15,010 nucleotides of DNA from Methylococcaceae bacterium. Lineage in GTDB: Bacteria > Pseudomonadota > Gammaproteobacteria > Methylococcales > Methylomonadaceae. A program made the translations under genes and the position numbers. Every line of letters starts with the position of its first letter. Position 1 is the stretch's first letter. The notes beneath the pieces were generated by a model. That model saw only the letters and a list, made by a program, of their open reading frames with translations, was not told the DNA's origin and did not search any database. The stretch covers positions 1 through 15,010 of the forward strand of contig SXIZ01000170.1 in assembly GCA_005779525.1 (NCBI GenBank), written 5' to 3'. Positions 1 to 8,342 of this stretch are shown here, one piece after another.

Positions 1-3000
1 ACGATAGGTATTATCTTCTTGCCGCGTCAGCACCGATAACACTTTGCGCTCGACCAATTCCAAATTTAATGCATCACTTTGAGTTAACTGCAACTGCGGA
101 TCGATGGCAATCAGATGCACATTGCGCGCTGCGGCTTTCGCCACAAAATTCAAGCTGCCATCGAGTTTGTAACCGATTAAATATGGTAAATCCGACACCA
201 AGACGCTGGCTTCGGCAGCAACACTCCGACCACTATCAGCAGCAAAGGCTTGCGCGGCAAAATTCAATTGATAGCTCGCTTGTTGATATTTTTCTAAGCC
301 TAAGGCAAATGCGACATTGCCTTGACTATCGGTCACACCATTATTGAGGGTCTCTTTGGCACCTTCTTTGGCATAATGCGGATCATAAAATTGATAACTA
401 CGATAGCGTTTAAATTCCGGTAACACGGGTTTTAGGGTCAGTTGCGCAGCGACTTGCCGTGCTTCCGCCGGGGCGCCGTAGAGGTTTTGCACATTCACTA
501 ACGCCTGCAAATCCCTGGGGTGCACCCAACCGCCTTCAGTAACGCTGCTCGAAAATTTGGCCGCCACCTTCATTTGGTCCGGTTGAAATTCCTCAACTTT
601 CACCGTGGTACTTCCCAGCAATTGCTCGGCAGCATCGTCCTTAACGGTGTACAAATTAATACTGTATTTACCCGTAGGCGCCGATTCTAAAGGGGTATAC
701 TCAATTTCATTAAAGCCGCCCGCCTCTAGATTCAATTTTACGCGTTTGGCGACCATATCACGGGCATCCAGAATTTCAGCTTCCAGTGGCAAGCCGATTA
801 ATGGACTATTCCAATCAGCCGTCTTCACGATCATGCCAATATGAATGGTATCTCCCGGCCGATAAATACCACGATCTGAAAATAAATAGGCATCCAGCTG
901 TTTAGGGTCTTGCGGATTTTCTGCCCCACCAATTTCAAAACGCGAGAGATTTAAATGCCGATCATGACGTTTTAAGGGTAAAAAGCTCATATCCCCTTGA
1001 TAACGCACCAGATATAACATCGGCTCGCGTTCACGCTCTAGACCCGATAACTTAGCAAAACGCACTTTACCTTCGCTGTCAGTGGTGGCATGCATGACCA
1101 CTTGACCATTTTTGGCGATGACTTCGACTTCTGCCCCCTCTTGCGGACGCCCGGTTTGGATAGATTGCACAAACACCACTTGGTTACCGTTAAGTTCGTT
1201 TTTGGCAATAATGCCTAAATCGGTGACTAAAATCAGGCGTTGTTCTTGGGTTTCGGTGTCCATCTCCCCTGTATCTGCACTGTAATTTGCTTCGGCATTA
1301 TCCGTTTCGGCATCTGCATCGTCTTCAACCGCAGCGGAGTCTGCTGTTTGCTCGGCATCAGGATCATAGCTTTTGGCGGTCACTAAAAACAAACCACGTC
1401 GCTGTTGGCCTTGCGCACCTTGTAGATATTTTCCTAAATCTACCGCTTGGTATTGTGGCTTACCTTCGATCGCTTCCGTGATCGGAGTTTTGATGGTAAA
1501 GCGTTCTGAGAGATTATCCGCGTTAAAATTCCCCAAAAACTCAGGGTGACCAAAATCGCCTTCTGCTTGGGAAATTAGGTGCTGTAGTTGCTCCGGTAAC
1601 ACCCGCCCAAGTTCAACTTCTAAGCCCGTCAAGTTACGCGTCATGACGCCCATTTTATGTTCGCCACTTAAGGTCAACAACGAGCCTTCTCCCATAATAT
1701 GTAATTCTTCAGGGAACTCCGGCACCGTGAGTGTTTGTGCATAGGCTTGGCTTAATAAATAGCCGCCAAAGGACTTAAGATGTTCATGCACTTTGACGTA
1801 GAGGGTACGTTTCACATCCGCATGCACTTTTAAACTGTGCAGCGCAGTAAACTCATGCTCCGCCGGGACGAGTTCAGGTTCTAAGCGCTGACTTTGTTTT
1901 AAAACTGCTTCTGAAACCTCCGACGCTGACCATGCGTAGAGTTCAGTTTGTTCGGCATCCGAGCTCTGATTAAATTCGGGTAATTCATAAATCTCAACCG
2001 CTTTCAACATGTCGCGTTCATGCACCGCTTCACTGGTGCTGAGCACTAATATCTGATCTTGGCTCTGCGTTTGGGTATTGGAGGCTACGGTTAACTCCAC
2101 ATTGGCGATGGTTAAGCCATCGTAAAGCCCAGGAACAGTGACTTGCGCGCTTAGGTCTTCAGTGGTTTCAGCGTCAGAAGCTGCTGCTTGTATGCCCGGG
2201 CTTAATTTAAAATCCACAACCCGGCCATAGCGCGGAATTTCCAGCACGCTAGACTGGATATAGGCGTGCAGTTTTAGGGTATCGTAACTGACACTGTACT
2301 CCAGGGTGTTGAGCTTACGCTCTCCTTCTTTTAATTCTAAAGCCAGATGTTTATCCAAGGTTTCGGTGTTCAGGGGATGACTAAAGCTGAGCGTAAAATT
2401 GGCTTTCTTGATTTTCGGATTTACTACATCTTGATAAAACTCGCTATTTTCGACCGCAACGCTAAATGCTGCGGTGCTAAAACTAAATTCATCACGTGCC
2501 AGTTGAATATGTTCCGCTAGGGCTTTAGGGGCCAAACTCACTTGCTGGGTACTCGCAATCGGCCAATCTGCTGTAGGGCGAAATTCCAGCGTAGTATCGG
2601 TCACCCAGCGCCATTCCCCTGGAATCGCTGGTTGCATGATTATGCCCTCATGCACAGCCTGATTAACCAGGTTTAATGGCGCCACAGAAGCGTCAAAGGT
2701 AACAACTAATGGGTTAGGCGCGGCATGTTCCTCAATAACGGTCCGCTCGGGGGCAGTGACGATAAAATCAATTTTTTTAGGCTGTGGACGTTGTTGATAG
2801 ACTTGGTATGCGTAAACACTCACTGCCAGCAATAACCCTAAAGACAAAATCCCCGCCATTGCTTTTAAAGGTTTGGCTTTTAGCAACGCATATCCCTGCT
2901 GCAACTTAGGCAATAAACCTTTGGCTAGCCAGCTGGGAGCTTGCCATTGCACGCGACCAAACACCGCAATCCAAAGCGTGAGTAGAAACTTGCCAAGGGT

Positions 3001-3027
3001 ACTTAATACGGCAATAAGCTGATTCAT
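1..3027 (-). CDS. Alpha-2-macroglobulin family protein, N-terminal 1009 residues (3' end outside window)
   Basis: The frame is open without a stop from an ATG at 3027 to the left edge. A GAGGT ribosome binding site (3034-3038 on the complement) lies 6 nt before the ATG. Residues 1-55 are basic and amphipathic, and about 56-77 form one hydrophobic segment, so the protein looks anchored in the inner membrane with the bulk in the periplasm. I see no lipobox, unlike lipoprotein YfhM of E. coli. The rest is beta-rich, as in stacked macroglobulin domains. Residues 718-726 (DRGIYRPGD) are the MG-domain signature of bacterial alpha-2-macroglobulins. Family members act as periplasmic protease traps, often beside the PBP1C gene pbpC. 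The thioester and C-terminal domains, if present, lie beyond the window, so inhibitor chemistry cannot be judged. Residues 555-596 are a striking acidic stretch with no Lys, Arg or His. The family call is firm; the function is inferred. Confidence 0.88.
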   Translation of the reverse strand, partial: MNQLIAVLSTLGKFLLTLWIAVFGRVQWQAPSWLAKGLLPKLQQGYALLKAKPLKAMAGILSLGLLLAVSVYAYQVYQQRPQPKKIDFIVTAPERTVIEEHAAPNPLVVTFDASVAPLNLVNQAVHEGIIMQPAIPGEWRWVTDTTLEFRPTADWPIASTQQVSLAPKALAEHIQLARDEFSFSTAAFSVAVENSEFYQDVVNPKIKKANFTLSFSHPLNTETLDKHLALELKEGERKLNTLEYSVSYDTLKLHAYIQSSVLEIPRYGRVVDFKLSPGIQAAASDAETTEDLSAQVTVPGLYDGLTIANVELTVASNTQTQSQDQILVLSTSEAVHERDMLKAVEIYELPEFNQSSDAEQTELYAWSASEVSEAVLKQSQRLEPELVPAEHEFTALHSLKVHADVKRTLYVKVHEHLKSFGGYLLSQAYAQTLTVPEFPEELHIMGEGSLLTLSGEHKMGVMTRNLTGLEVELGRVLPEQLQHLISQAEGDFGHPEFLGNFNADNLSERFTIKTPITEAIEGKPQYQAVDLGKYLQGAQGQQRRGLFLVTAKSYDPDAEQTADSAAVEDDADAETDNAEANYSADTGEMDTETQEQRLILVTDLGIIAKNELNGNQVVFVQSIQTGRPQEGAEVEVIAKNGQVVMHATTDSEGKVRFAKLSGLEREREPMLYLVRYQGDMSFLPLKRHDRHLNLSRFEIGGAENPQDPKQLDAYLFSDRGIYRPGDTIHIGMIVKTADWNSPLIGLPLEAEILDARDMVAKRVKLNLEAGGFNEIEYTPLESAPTGKYSINLYTVKDDAAEQLLGSTTVKVEEFQPDQMKVAAKFSSSVTEGGWVHPRDLQALVNVQNLYGAPAEARQVAAQLTLKPVLPEFKRYRSYQFYDPHYAKEGAKETLNNGVTDSQGNVAFALGLEKYQQASYQLNFAAQAFAADSGRSVAAEASVLVSDLPYLIGYKLDGSLNFVAKAAARNVHLIAIDPQLQLTQSDALNLELVERKVLSVLTRQEDNTYR

Positions 3028-3360
3028 GCGCTGACCTCATCCAATCTGTTGTTATTGGTGGTTAATTACCTAAACATAACTAGGGGAATTGTAACAATCT
3101 TGCGGCAATATAGCGATTTTCTCGGCAAGATAATATTTTACGCACCCTGTCTAAGGGTGAATAACCTCAAAGCAACCCGCTTAGCAGCTAGGTCTGAATT
3201 CCTGCGTGCTAAAGTAATGCTGGTTAAGGCTGTCGAAATGGTGTTATTTTTGGAGTAAATCTTTTCTAAACCAAAGTTTATCTATAATATTAGCGTAGTA
3301 CTCAGTAGCGTTTTATTGCTTTTTGCCGTACTATCCCTTGTTTGCTTTGTTTGTTAGCTT
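3028..3360. other. Divergent intergenic region between the macroglobulin gene and mtnB
   Basis: This 333-base A+T-rich gap must hold the promoters of both divergent units. I find one good -10 element for the rightward side (3283-3288) and no convincing one for the leftward gene; a TACAAT-like hexamer on the complement near 3090 lacks a good -35. The short reading frame inside the gap does not resemble a protein. Downstream of the -10, TAGTAC (3296-3301) and GTACTA (3328-3333) form a 6-bp inverted repeat in the mtnB leader. No terminator or repeat element is visible. Confidence 0.6.
3283..3288 (+). promoter_or_regulatory. Candidate -10 element for the mtnBDC operon
   Basis: A perfect TATAAT hexamer lies 72 bases before the mtnB start. 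No hexamer at the proper upstream distance resembles TTGACA well, so the promoter may depend on an activator. It would give a leader of about 65 nt that is pyrimidine-rich just before the ATG. Confidence 0.4.
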
Positions 3361-3981
3361 ATGTCTTACAGTACTGACTTTTATACCGCAGCTCAAGAAT
3401 TAATAGCCGCAGGACAATTCATAGACCGCAAAGGTTGGGTGCCAGCTACCAGTGGTAATTTTTCGGCCCGTTTACCTGACAATACTTGCGCTATTACCGT
3501 TTCGGGTAAACATAAAGGTCAGTTAACCCCATCAGACATTATGCTAATCGATGCCCTGGGACAGTCATTAGATGGCAAAACGCCCTCTGCTGAAACTCTA
3601 CTGCATACGCATCTGTATCAACGCTATCCCACCACGCAAGCGGTTTTACACCCCCATTGCCTAAGTGCAACCTTAATCTCTAAACTCTGGTCAGATGCCG
3701 TAGTGTTAGAGGATTATGAGCTATTAAAAGCCTTGCCGGGAATCACAACCCATGCAACTCAGGTGCGCATCCCGATTTTCGCTAATGATCAAGATATTGC
3801 CAGATTAGCACAGCAGGTAGACCGCTATCTGGATCAACACCCTGCCACATGCGCCTATATCATCGCTGGGCATGGAATTTATACCTGGGGAAATTCTGTT
3901 GCTGCCGCATTGAGGCACCTAGAAGCGCTAGATTTTCTATTTGAATGTGAATTACGTTTACACCGAGTTAAAAACCAATGA
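3361..3981 (+). CDS. mtnB: Methylthioribulose-1-phosphate dehydratase
   Basis: This 206-residue class II aldolase-fold enzyme dehydrates 5-methylthioribulose-1-phosphate to the 2,3-diketo phosphate in the cytosolic methionine salvage pathway. Visible family marks are the phosphate-loop-like segment ATSGNFSAR (29-37), the acid/base candidate E78 in PSAETLLHTH, the zinc ligands H97 and H99 in LHPH, and H171 in GHGIYTWG. The length is typical for proteobacterial MtnB. It opens a three-gene operon and its stop overlaps the next start as ATGA. There is no recognisable Shine-Dalgarno sequence: the bases before the ATG are a T/C-rich run, which is odd for the first gene of an operon. The start is still favoured because the N-terminus aligns with the family pattern. 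The two downstream genes catalyse the next steps of the same pathway, which makes the identity secure. Confidence 0.95.
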   Translation: MSYSTDFYTAAQELIAAGQFIDRKGWVPATSGNFSARLPDNTCAITVSGKHKGQLTPSDIMLIDALGQSLDGKTPSAETLLHTHLYQRYPTTQAVLHPHCLSATLISKLWSDAVVLEDYELLKALPGITTHATQVRIPIFANDQDIARLAQQVDRYLDQHPATCAYIIAGHGIYTWGNSVAAALRHLEALDFLFECELRLHRVKNQ

Positions 3982-4538
3982 GCATATTAACTATTTTTTC
4001 TGATACTCAACCTACTAAGGCTGAAACCTTTAGAGATTATCCTGTTATTAAGGAACATTTGGCTGCCATAGATGTGGAATTTGAACGCTGGAATGCCAGC
4101 AGCGTCCTCGCTGCCGATGCCGATCAAGCTTCGATATTAGCCGCTTACCAAAAATCAATTGATAAACTCAATCAACGCTATAATTTTCAATCCGTGGATG
4201 TCGTGAGCTTAACGACTGCACACCCAGACCATCAAGCTTTACGCCAAAAGTTTTTATCTGAACATATCCACGAAGATTTCGAGGTCCGCTTTTTTATTGA
4301 TGGGAAAGGCTTATTTTTTCTACATGTGAATAACAAAGTGTATGCAGTTTTATGCGAAGCTGGAGATCTGATAAGTGTGCCGAATCAAACCCCACATTGG
4401 TTTGATATGGGCGAACATCCAGATTTTAAATGTATTCGATTGTTTACCGTTGCCGATGGCTGGGTCGCTGAGTTTACGGGCAGTGGTATTTCGGATAACT
4501 TCCCCAATTTTGACCAATACCTCGCGCAATACGCATGA
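3978..4538 (+). CDS. mtnD: Acireductone dioxygenase (ARD)
   Basis: This 186-residue cupin dioxygenase oxidises the acireductone 1,2-dihydroxy-3-keto-5-methylthiopentene. With Fe2+ the products are the methionine precursor 2-keto-4-methylthiobutyrate and formate; with Ni2+ the off-pathway products include CO. The metal ligands H96, H98 and E102 (HIHEDFEVRFF) and H140 (TPHWFDMG) are all present, at the same numbers as in the Klebsiella enzyme. The conserved ARD segments FIDGKG and CIRLFT also occur. The ATG is formed by the ATGA overlap with mtnB and its own stop forms an ATGA overlap with mtnC, so translation is probably coupled throughout. Sequence alone does not tell which metal is bound in vivo. 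Confidence 0.96.
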   Translation: MSILTIFSDTQPTKAETFRDYPVIKEHLAAIDVEFERWNASSVLAADADQASILAAYQKSIDKLNQRYNFQSVDVVSLTTAHPDHQALRQKFLSEHIHEDFEVRFFIDGKGLFFLHVNNKVYAVLCEAGDLISVPNQTPHWFDMGEHPDFKCIRLFTVADGWVAEFTGSGISDNFPNFDQYLAQYA

Positions 4539-5224
4539 TTAAAGCCATTATTACCGATATTGAAGGTACCACGTCCTCCATTGCCTTTGTCAAAGAGGTA
4601 TTATTTCCCTATGCCCGTGCCAATATCGCGGCATTTATAGCGCAAGAAACCAACAATCTAAGCGTACAAAGTTTAGTCAATGATGTGCATCAACTCCTGG
4701 GGCATCCTTTAGATCAAGAGGCACTCATTGCCCAATTAATCACTTGGATTGATGAAGATCAAAAAATAACGCCATTAAAAGCACTACAGGGTTTGATTTG
4801 GGCAGATGGTTATCGCGCAGGCAAGCTCAAAGGGCATATTTATGCGGATGTGATTCCGCAATTACAATCCTGGCATGCCCAAGGCATACAGTTATATGTG
4901 TATTCCTCAGGCTCGGTGTTCGCGCAAAAATTGCTGTTCGGTCATACCGAAGCGGGTGATTTGACGCCATTGTTCACGGGTTATTTCGATACCCATATTG
5001 GCAATAAAAGAGAGCAAGCCGCCTACAGCAATATCATTGCTAGCATAGGCCTGCCAGCCAATGAAGTATTATTTTTGTCGGATATTGTCGAAGAATTGGA
5101 TGCCGCCCAGGCAGTGGGTATACATACCTGCTGCTTGTGCCGCGACACGCAGCATCCCCTAGGAAACCAGCATCGCTTGGTCAATAGCTTTGCTGAGATT
5201 CAGCTAAACCAATTTGACATCTAA
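4535..5224 (+). CDS. mtnC: Enolase-phosphatase E1 (2,3-diketo-5-methylthiopentyl-1-phosphate enolase/phosphatase)
   Basis: This 229-residue HAD-superfamily enzyme enolises the diketone phosphate made by MtnB and then dephosphorylates it, giving the acireductone used by MtnD. HAD motif I is DIEGTTSS with D8 and E10 (the E1 variant of DxD). Motif II is YSSGS near 123-127, motif III Lys is K158 in GNKRE, and motif IV is SDIVEELDAA with D183. The start lies in the ATGA overlap with mtnD. The gene ends only 9 bases from the stop of the convergent glycosyltransferase gene, and I see no intrinsic terminator there, so the two transcripts probably overlap. The other salvage genes (mtnA, the MTA phosphorylase or nucleosidase, the aminotransferase) are not in the window. 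Confidence 0.95.
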   Translation: MIKAIITDIEGTTSSIAFVKEVLFPYARANIAAFIAQETNNLSVQSLVNDVHQLLGHPLDQEALIAQLITWIDEDQKITPLKALQGLIWADGYRAGKLKGHIYADVIPQLQSWHAQGIQLYVYSSGSVFAQKLLFGHTEAGDLTPLFTGYFDTHIGNKREQAAYSNIIASIGLPANEVLFLSDIVEELDAAQAVGIHTCCLCRDTQHPLGNQHRLVNSFAEIQLNQFDI

Positions 5225-5233
5225 GCACGGCTA

Positions 5234-6274
5234 TCAATAACGTATACGTAACACATTCACTTCATCCCACACTGAAGCGATAAAGTTATGTGCTAATGGC
5301 GGCATACCCTCTAGCATCCACTGCACAATTTTGGCTGCGACATTCGGGTAGGTCACTTGCACCGCCCGTTGATCGTCTAGCCAGTTAGCCAACGTCTGCT
5401 GCTCAAGTTCATACATGGTTTGACCAAAGCCCAAATGCTGCAGAGCGAAAGCATTAGACGCCTGCTCCATTTGCGAGTGCAACGGTTTAGCGAGGATTTT
5501 TTTACCCGCACGTAAGGATTCGCTGGCTAATTCAAAGCCAGCATTACTGATGATACCAATAGCATCTGCCCAATCTCGCTGAAATTTTTCGCGCGACAAC
5601 GGATGGCATTGTATATGACTATGCGCAGTAGGCTTGGGTTCATTACAGTAAACATGAAAGTCATACTCGGTAAAGGGCTGCAATAACTTGCAAATATCCT
5701 CTAACTCTTCAAAGGGCAAGTAGACAATAATTTTGTTTTTGATAATGGTGGCGCTTAGTTCGGGAGTATCGATCACAGGCGGCAAGATCGGCTGGCCAAA
5801 CTGTTGCCAATGCAAGCCTATGCCAATACTGACTGGCGCAAAGTATTTTAAAATATTAGCAGCTAACGGGTTATACCCTTTCTTAGGAATCGGATAATCA
5901 AACGCATACTGATGACCAATGCCGAGCACGGTTTTACCTTGGTGTTTCGCGGCCCAGGAGGTTAACGGTTCAAAATCGCTAATGACTAAGTCATATTTCG
6001 ACAAATCCAAAGCCGCTTTATCCTGAAAAAATTGCTTTGGATGGGAGTTAATCCCCGTTTGTAAAAAATTGACATTCCCTTTATGCACCGCAAAGGTCAA
6101 CCCGGGGCGGGTTTGATAGTTTCGAAAGATATCCATATCGAAATAAGCGTCACTGGCTCTACCAGTAAATAAAAAGTCTACCTCAATCCCTGCTGCATAT
6201 AATTCCCTTGCCATGGTACGCGCTCTGGAAATATGTCCATTTCCGGTCCCCTGTACGCCGTAAAATAACTTCAT
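5234..6274 (-). CDS. GT-B glycosyltransferase of the MJ1255/VC2487 type
   Basis: This 346-residue cytosolic protein has the two-lobed GT-B layout related to MurG and UDP-sugar transferases. The N-terminal loop is YGVQGTGNGHISRA (5-18), the counterpart of the MurG-type glycine loop. The C-terminal nucleotide-sugar site is the segment ISNAGFELASESLRAGKKI with the following PLHSQMEQASNA, as in transferases that read xGxxExxxAlxxGkPxLxxPxxxQxEQxxNA. The protein fits the family annotated from M. jannaschii MJ1255 and V. cholerae VC2487, whose acceptor is to my knowledge not established. It begins 2 bases after the stop of the PAP2 phosphatase gene on the same strand, so the two are almost certainly co-transcribed. 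That suggests a lipid or lipid-linked acceptor, which is inference only. I see no membrane segment. Confidence 0.85.
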   Translation of the reverse strand: MKLFYGVQGTGNGHISRARTMARELYAAGIEVDFLFTGRASDAYFDMDIFRNYQTRPGLTFAVHKGNVNFLQTGINSHPKQFFQDKAALDLSKYDLVISDFEPLTSWAAKHQGKTVLGIGHQYAFDYPIPKKGYNPLAANILKYFAPVSIGIGLHWQQFGQPILPPVIDTPELSATIIKNKIIVYLPFEELEDICKLLQPFTEYDFHVYCNEPKPTAHSHIQCHPLSREKFQRDWADAIGIISNAGFELASESLRAGKKILAKPLHSQMEQASNAFALQHLGFGQTMYELEQQTLANWLDDQRAVQVTYPNVAAKIVQWMLEGMPPLAHNFIASVWDEVNVLRIRY

Positions 6275-6276
6275 GC

Positions 6277-6795
6277 TTATCCCATTTGCAGACTAAAGTT
6301 AGCGATAGCGATACCTAACATCGCTCCCATAATTATGTCCGTCGGGAAATGTACACCCAGCAGCACCCGAGAAAATCCAACACAGCTTGCCCAACAATAA
6401 AACAATATGCCGAGACTTGGCCAAAATTCAGTCATTAGGGTTGCCATCAGAAATGCCGCCGAGGTATGCCCTGATGGAAAGCTAAATTGGTCTTGTGGCA
6501 CGATAAAACTGGTAAAATCAGTAAGTGCAGCTTGTGGACGATTACGTCGCAAGGTATTTTTCAACAGATAGTAGGCACTGCGTTCCAATAGAAATGCCAT
6601 CATCATGGTTTTCAGTAGTGGCGCTTCGAAACCGTACTGCCAGACTAAGCAAACAAACAGCAAACCATACAAGCCGCCGTCGCCAGTTTTAGAAACAATG
6701 CGCGCCAGTTTACATAATGATATATGTGATGGGATATGCATTAGGCGCATAAAGATAAGAACATCCAGGTGATGTATGCTGTACAAGATTTTCAT
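6277..6795 (-). CDS. PAP2-family membrane phosphatase
   Basis: This 172-residue integral membrane protein carries all three PAP2 acid-phosphatase motifs: KNTLRRNRP (79-87), PSGH (107-110) and SRVLLGVHFPTD (142-153, with R143, H149 and D153). H149 would be the nucleophile and H110 the proton donor. Hydrophobic stretches fit about five membrane passes. Relatives hydrolyse phosphatidic acid, phosphatidylglycerol phosphate or undecaprenyl pyrophosphate; the motifs do not separate these. A strong GAGGAG ribosome binding site (6802-6807 on the complement) lies 6 nt before the ATG. It is the first gene of a two-gene operon with the glycosyltransferase and is divergent from hemF. A role in recycling or trimming the lipid carrier or acceptor of that transferase is a reasonable guess. 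Confidence 0.88.
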   Translation of the reverse strand: MKILYSIHHLDVLIFMRLMHIPSHISLCKLARIVSKTGDGGLYGLLFVCLVWQYGFEAPLLKTMMMAFLLERSAYYLLKNTLRRNRPQAALTDFTSFIVPQDQFSFPSGHTSAAFLMATLMTEFWPSLGILFYCWASCVGFSRVLLGVHFPTDIIMGAMLGIAIANFSLQMG

Positions 6796-6993
6796 ATTCA
6801 GCTCCTCTACTCTAAATTGATTTTTGCTAAAGCATAGTCCTCGGCTGTGACACTGCGATGAAGATTTGTTTAAGATTACGTGACATACAAATGGTAAATC
6901 TGGACGCTAAAATTAAATTTGCATGCAATTGCCAATTCCACTTAAAAAGCTGCTAAATTGACGCCCATTGAATTAAGTTAACCAAGAGTAAAT

Positions 6994-7905
6994 ATGAAGG
7001 CCGAGGACATTGCAGCAGTTCAACTGTATCTAATGGGTTTGCAAGATCGAATCTGTGCACAATTAGAAACCTTTGAGCCCCATGCCCATTTTTATGAAGA
7101 TCGCTGGGAAAGAGCAGAAGGGGGCGGCGGACGTAGTCGGGTATTGGCGAATGGCAGCGTATTTGAACAAGCGGGTGTAAATTTTTCCCACGTCTCTGGG
7201 TTTAGCCTACCCCCTTCAGCAACCGCAAAACGTCCGGAACTCGCTGACCGTCAGTTTCAGGCCATGGGCGTTTCCTTGGTGATTCACCCCAACAATCCCT
7301 ATGTACCAACATCACACGCCAATGTACGTTTTTTCATGGCTGAAAAAGCCGGAGAACCCACTATTTGGTGGTTTGGTGGCGGATTTGACTTAACCCCGTT
7401 TTACCCATTTAAAGAAGATGTGGTGCATTGGCATACAACTGCACGACAGGCCTGCGAGCCCTTCGGCAGAGATGTCTATCCACAGTATAAAAAATGGTGC
7501 GATGAATACTTTTATTTAAAACATCGTGATGAAACGCGGGGCGTAGGTGGCTTGTTTTTTGATGATTTAAATGAATGGGGGTTTGAGCAATGCTTCGCCT
7601 TTATGCAAAGTGTGGGCAATCACTATTTGGAAGCTTACGTGCCCATTGTTACCCGCCGAAAAGATACCCCCTTTGGCGAGCGAGAACGTAATTTTCAATT
7701 GTATCGCCGGGGTCGCTATGTGGAATTTAATTTAGTCTTTGATCGGGGCACGTTATTTGGTTTGCAATCCGGCGGTAGAACCGAGTCTATTTTAATGTCA
7801 TTGCCCCCTGTTGCGCATTGGCGTTATAACTGGGTCCCTGAACCTGATAGTCCTGAAGCGTTGCTCTACCAAGAATACCTACACCCACAAGATTGGTTAA
7901 ATTAA
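6994..7905 (+). CDS. hemF: Oxygen-dependent coproporphyrinogen III oxidase
   Basis: This 303-residue soluble enzyme performs the aerobic oxidative decarboxylation of coproporphyrinogen III to protoporphyrinogen IX in heme synthesis. The length matches E. coli HemF. Diagnostic blocks are WWFGGGFDLTPFYPF (about 124-138), the segment around KKWCDEYFYLKHR and GVGGLFFDDLNEWG (about 183-197), and RRGRYVEFNLVFDRGTLFGL, followed by GGRTESILMSLPP near the C-terminus. A purine-rich AAGAG lies 5 nt before the ATG. It stands alone, divergent from the PAP2 operon with 198 bases between. No intrinsic terminator is evident after its stop. Because the enzyme needs O2, it implies at least part-time aerobic growth, which fits the redox regulators further right. 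Confidence 0.97.
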   Translation: MKAEDIAAVQLYLMGLQDRICAQLETFEPHAHFYEDRWERAEGGGGRSRVLANGSVFEQAGVNFSHVSGFSLPPSATAKRPELADRQFQAMGVSLVIHPNNPYVPTSHANVRFFMAEKAGEPTIWWFGGGFDLTPFYPFKEDVVHWHTTARQACEPFGRDVYPQYKKWCDEYFYLKHRDETRGVGGLFFDDLNEWGFEQCFAFMQSVGNHYLEAYVPIVTRRKDTPFGERERNFQLYRRGRYVEFNLVFDRGTLFGLQSGGRTESILMSLPPVAHWRYNWVPEPDSPEALLYQEYLHPQDWLN

Positions 7906-8061
7906 CTCTGGCAAACAAATAGTTAGTGTATTTTAGTAGTATCGAAGCTGCCATAGGCCATATTTGCCAATAAAATTGTGCTTAATCGCGATTAGAGTTG
8001 CAGGAAACATATAACTTTCAGCGTGTTGTTAGCCGTAAATGGAATTATCTGTACGGGACAA

Positions 8062-8090
8062 TTGATAATCTCTAGGAAATTCGGTATTGT
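8062..8090 (+). promoter_or_regulatory. Candidate sigma-70 promoter for glgC
   Basis: TTGATA (8062-8067, 5 of 6 to TTGACA) is followed after exactly 17 bases by TATTGT (8085-8090, 4 of 6 to TATAAT). Transcription would start near 8097 and give a leader of about 296 nt. A+T-rich sequence closer to glgC offers further weak hexamers, so this assignment is tentative. Confidence 0.35.
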
Positions 8091-8122
8091 CAGCACTATA
8101 TTAGGGAATTCAGAAGAAAGAC

Positions 8123-8342
8123 GTGTGCTGGAAGACGCCCACCACACATCAATTATCTAATTTCAAAGTCAGATAATTTGTCATCTGGCAGCTTTAACTA
8201 GGCGGAAACAGCGTATTGTTATTCCTCCGCCGTGCACCTTTCAGCAACAGTAAAGAAGAGAACCTCAACTAGGATTTCTATATAGTTACAAATTTTATAG
8301 AAAATCTAAGCTGTTATTGAGTAGGCTATGAGATTTAGATTT
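8123..8342 (+). other. Cluster of inverted repeats in the glgC leader, possibly a structured 5' UTR
   Basis: Five potential stems follow one another. GTGTG/CACAC with inner TGG/CCA spans 8123-8147. AATTATCT/AGATAATT is a perfect 8 bp at 8151-8158 and 8171-8178. GGCGGA/TCCGCC (8201-8206, 8226-8231) has an inner AACA/TGTT. GATTTCTATA/TATAGAAAATC at 8273-8306 has one bulged base. AAATCTAA/TTAGATTT is a perfect 8 bp at 8302-8309 and 8335-8342. The last two share 8302-8306, so they cannot form together. None is followed by a T-run, so this is not an intrinsic attenuator. I do not recognise a known riboswitch; some stems in A+T-rich DNA may be chance. Confidence 0.3.

Noticed and set aside
3049..3258. 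Plus-strand frame of 69 codons in the spacer before mtnB
   Set aside because: Its composition is that of translated A+T-rich spacer, it has no ribosome binding site, and it does not resemble any protein.
6840..6993. GTGACA half-sites and GACGC pieces upstream of hemF as a RegA operator
   Set aside because: The half-sites lack the inverted GNCGC partner at the proper distance, so they do not make a RegA/RegR box.
7909..7969. TGGCAAA/TTTGCCA as a hemF terminator
   Set aside because: The arms are 47 bases apart and no T-run follows; no terminator can be supported for hemF.
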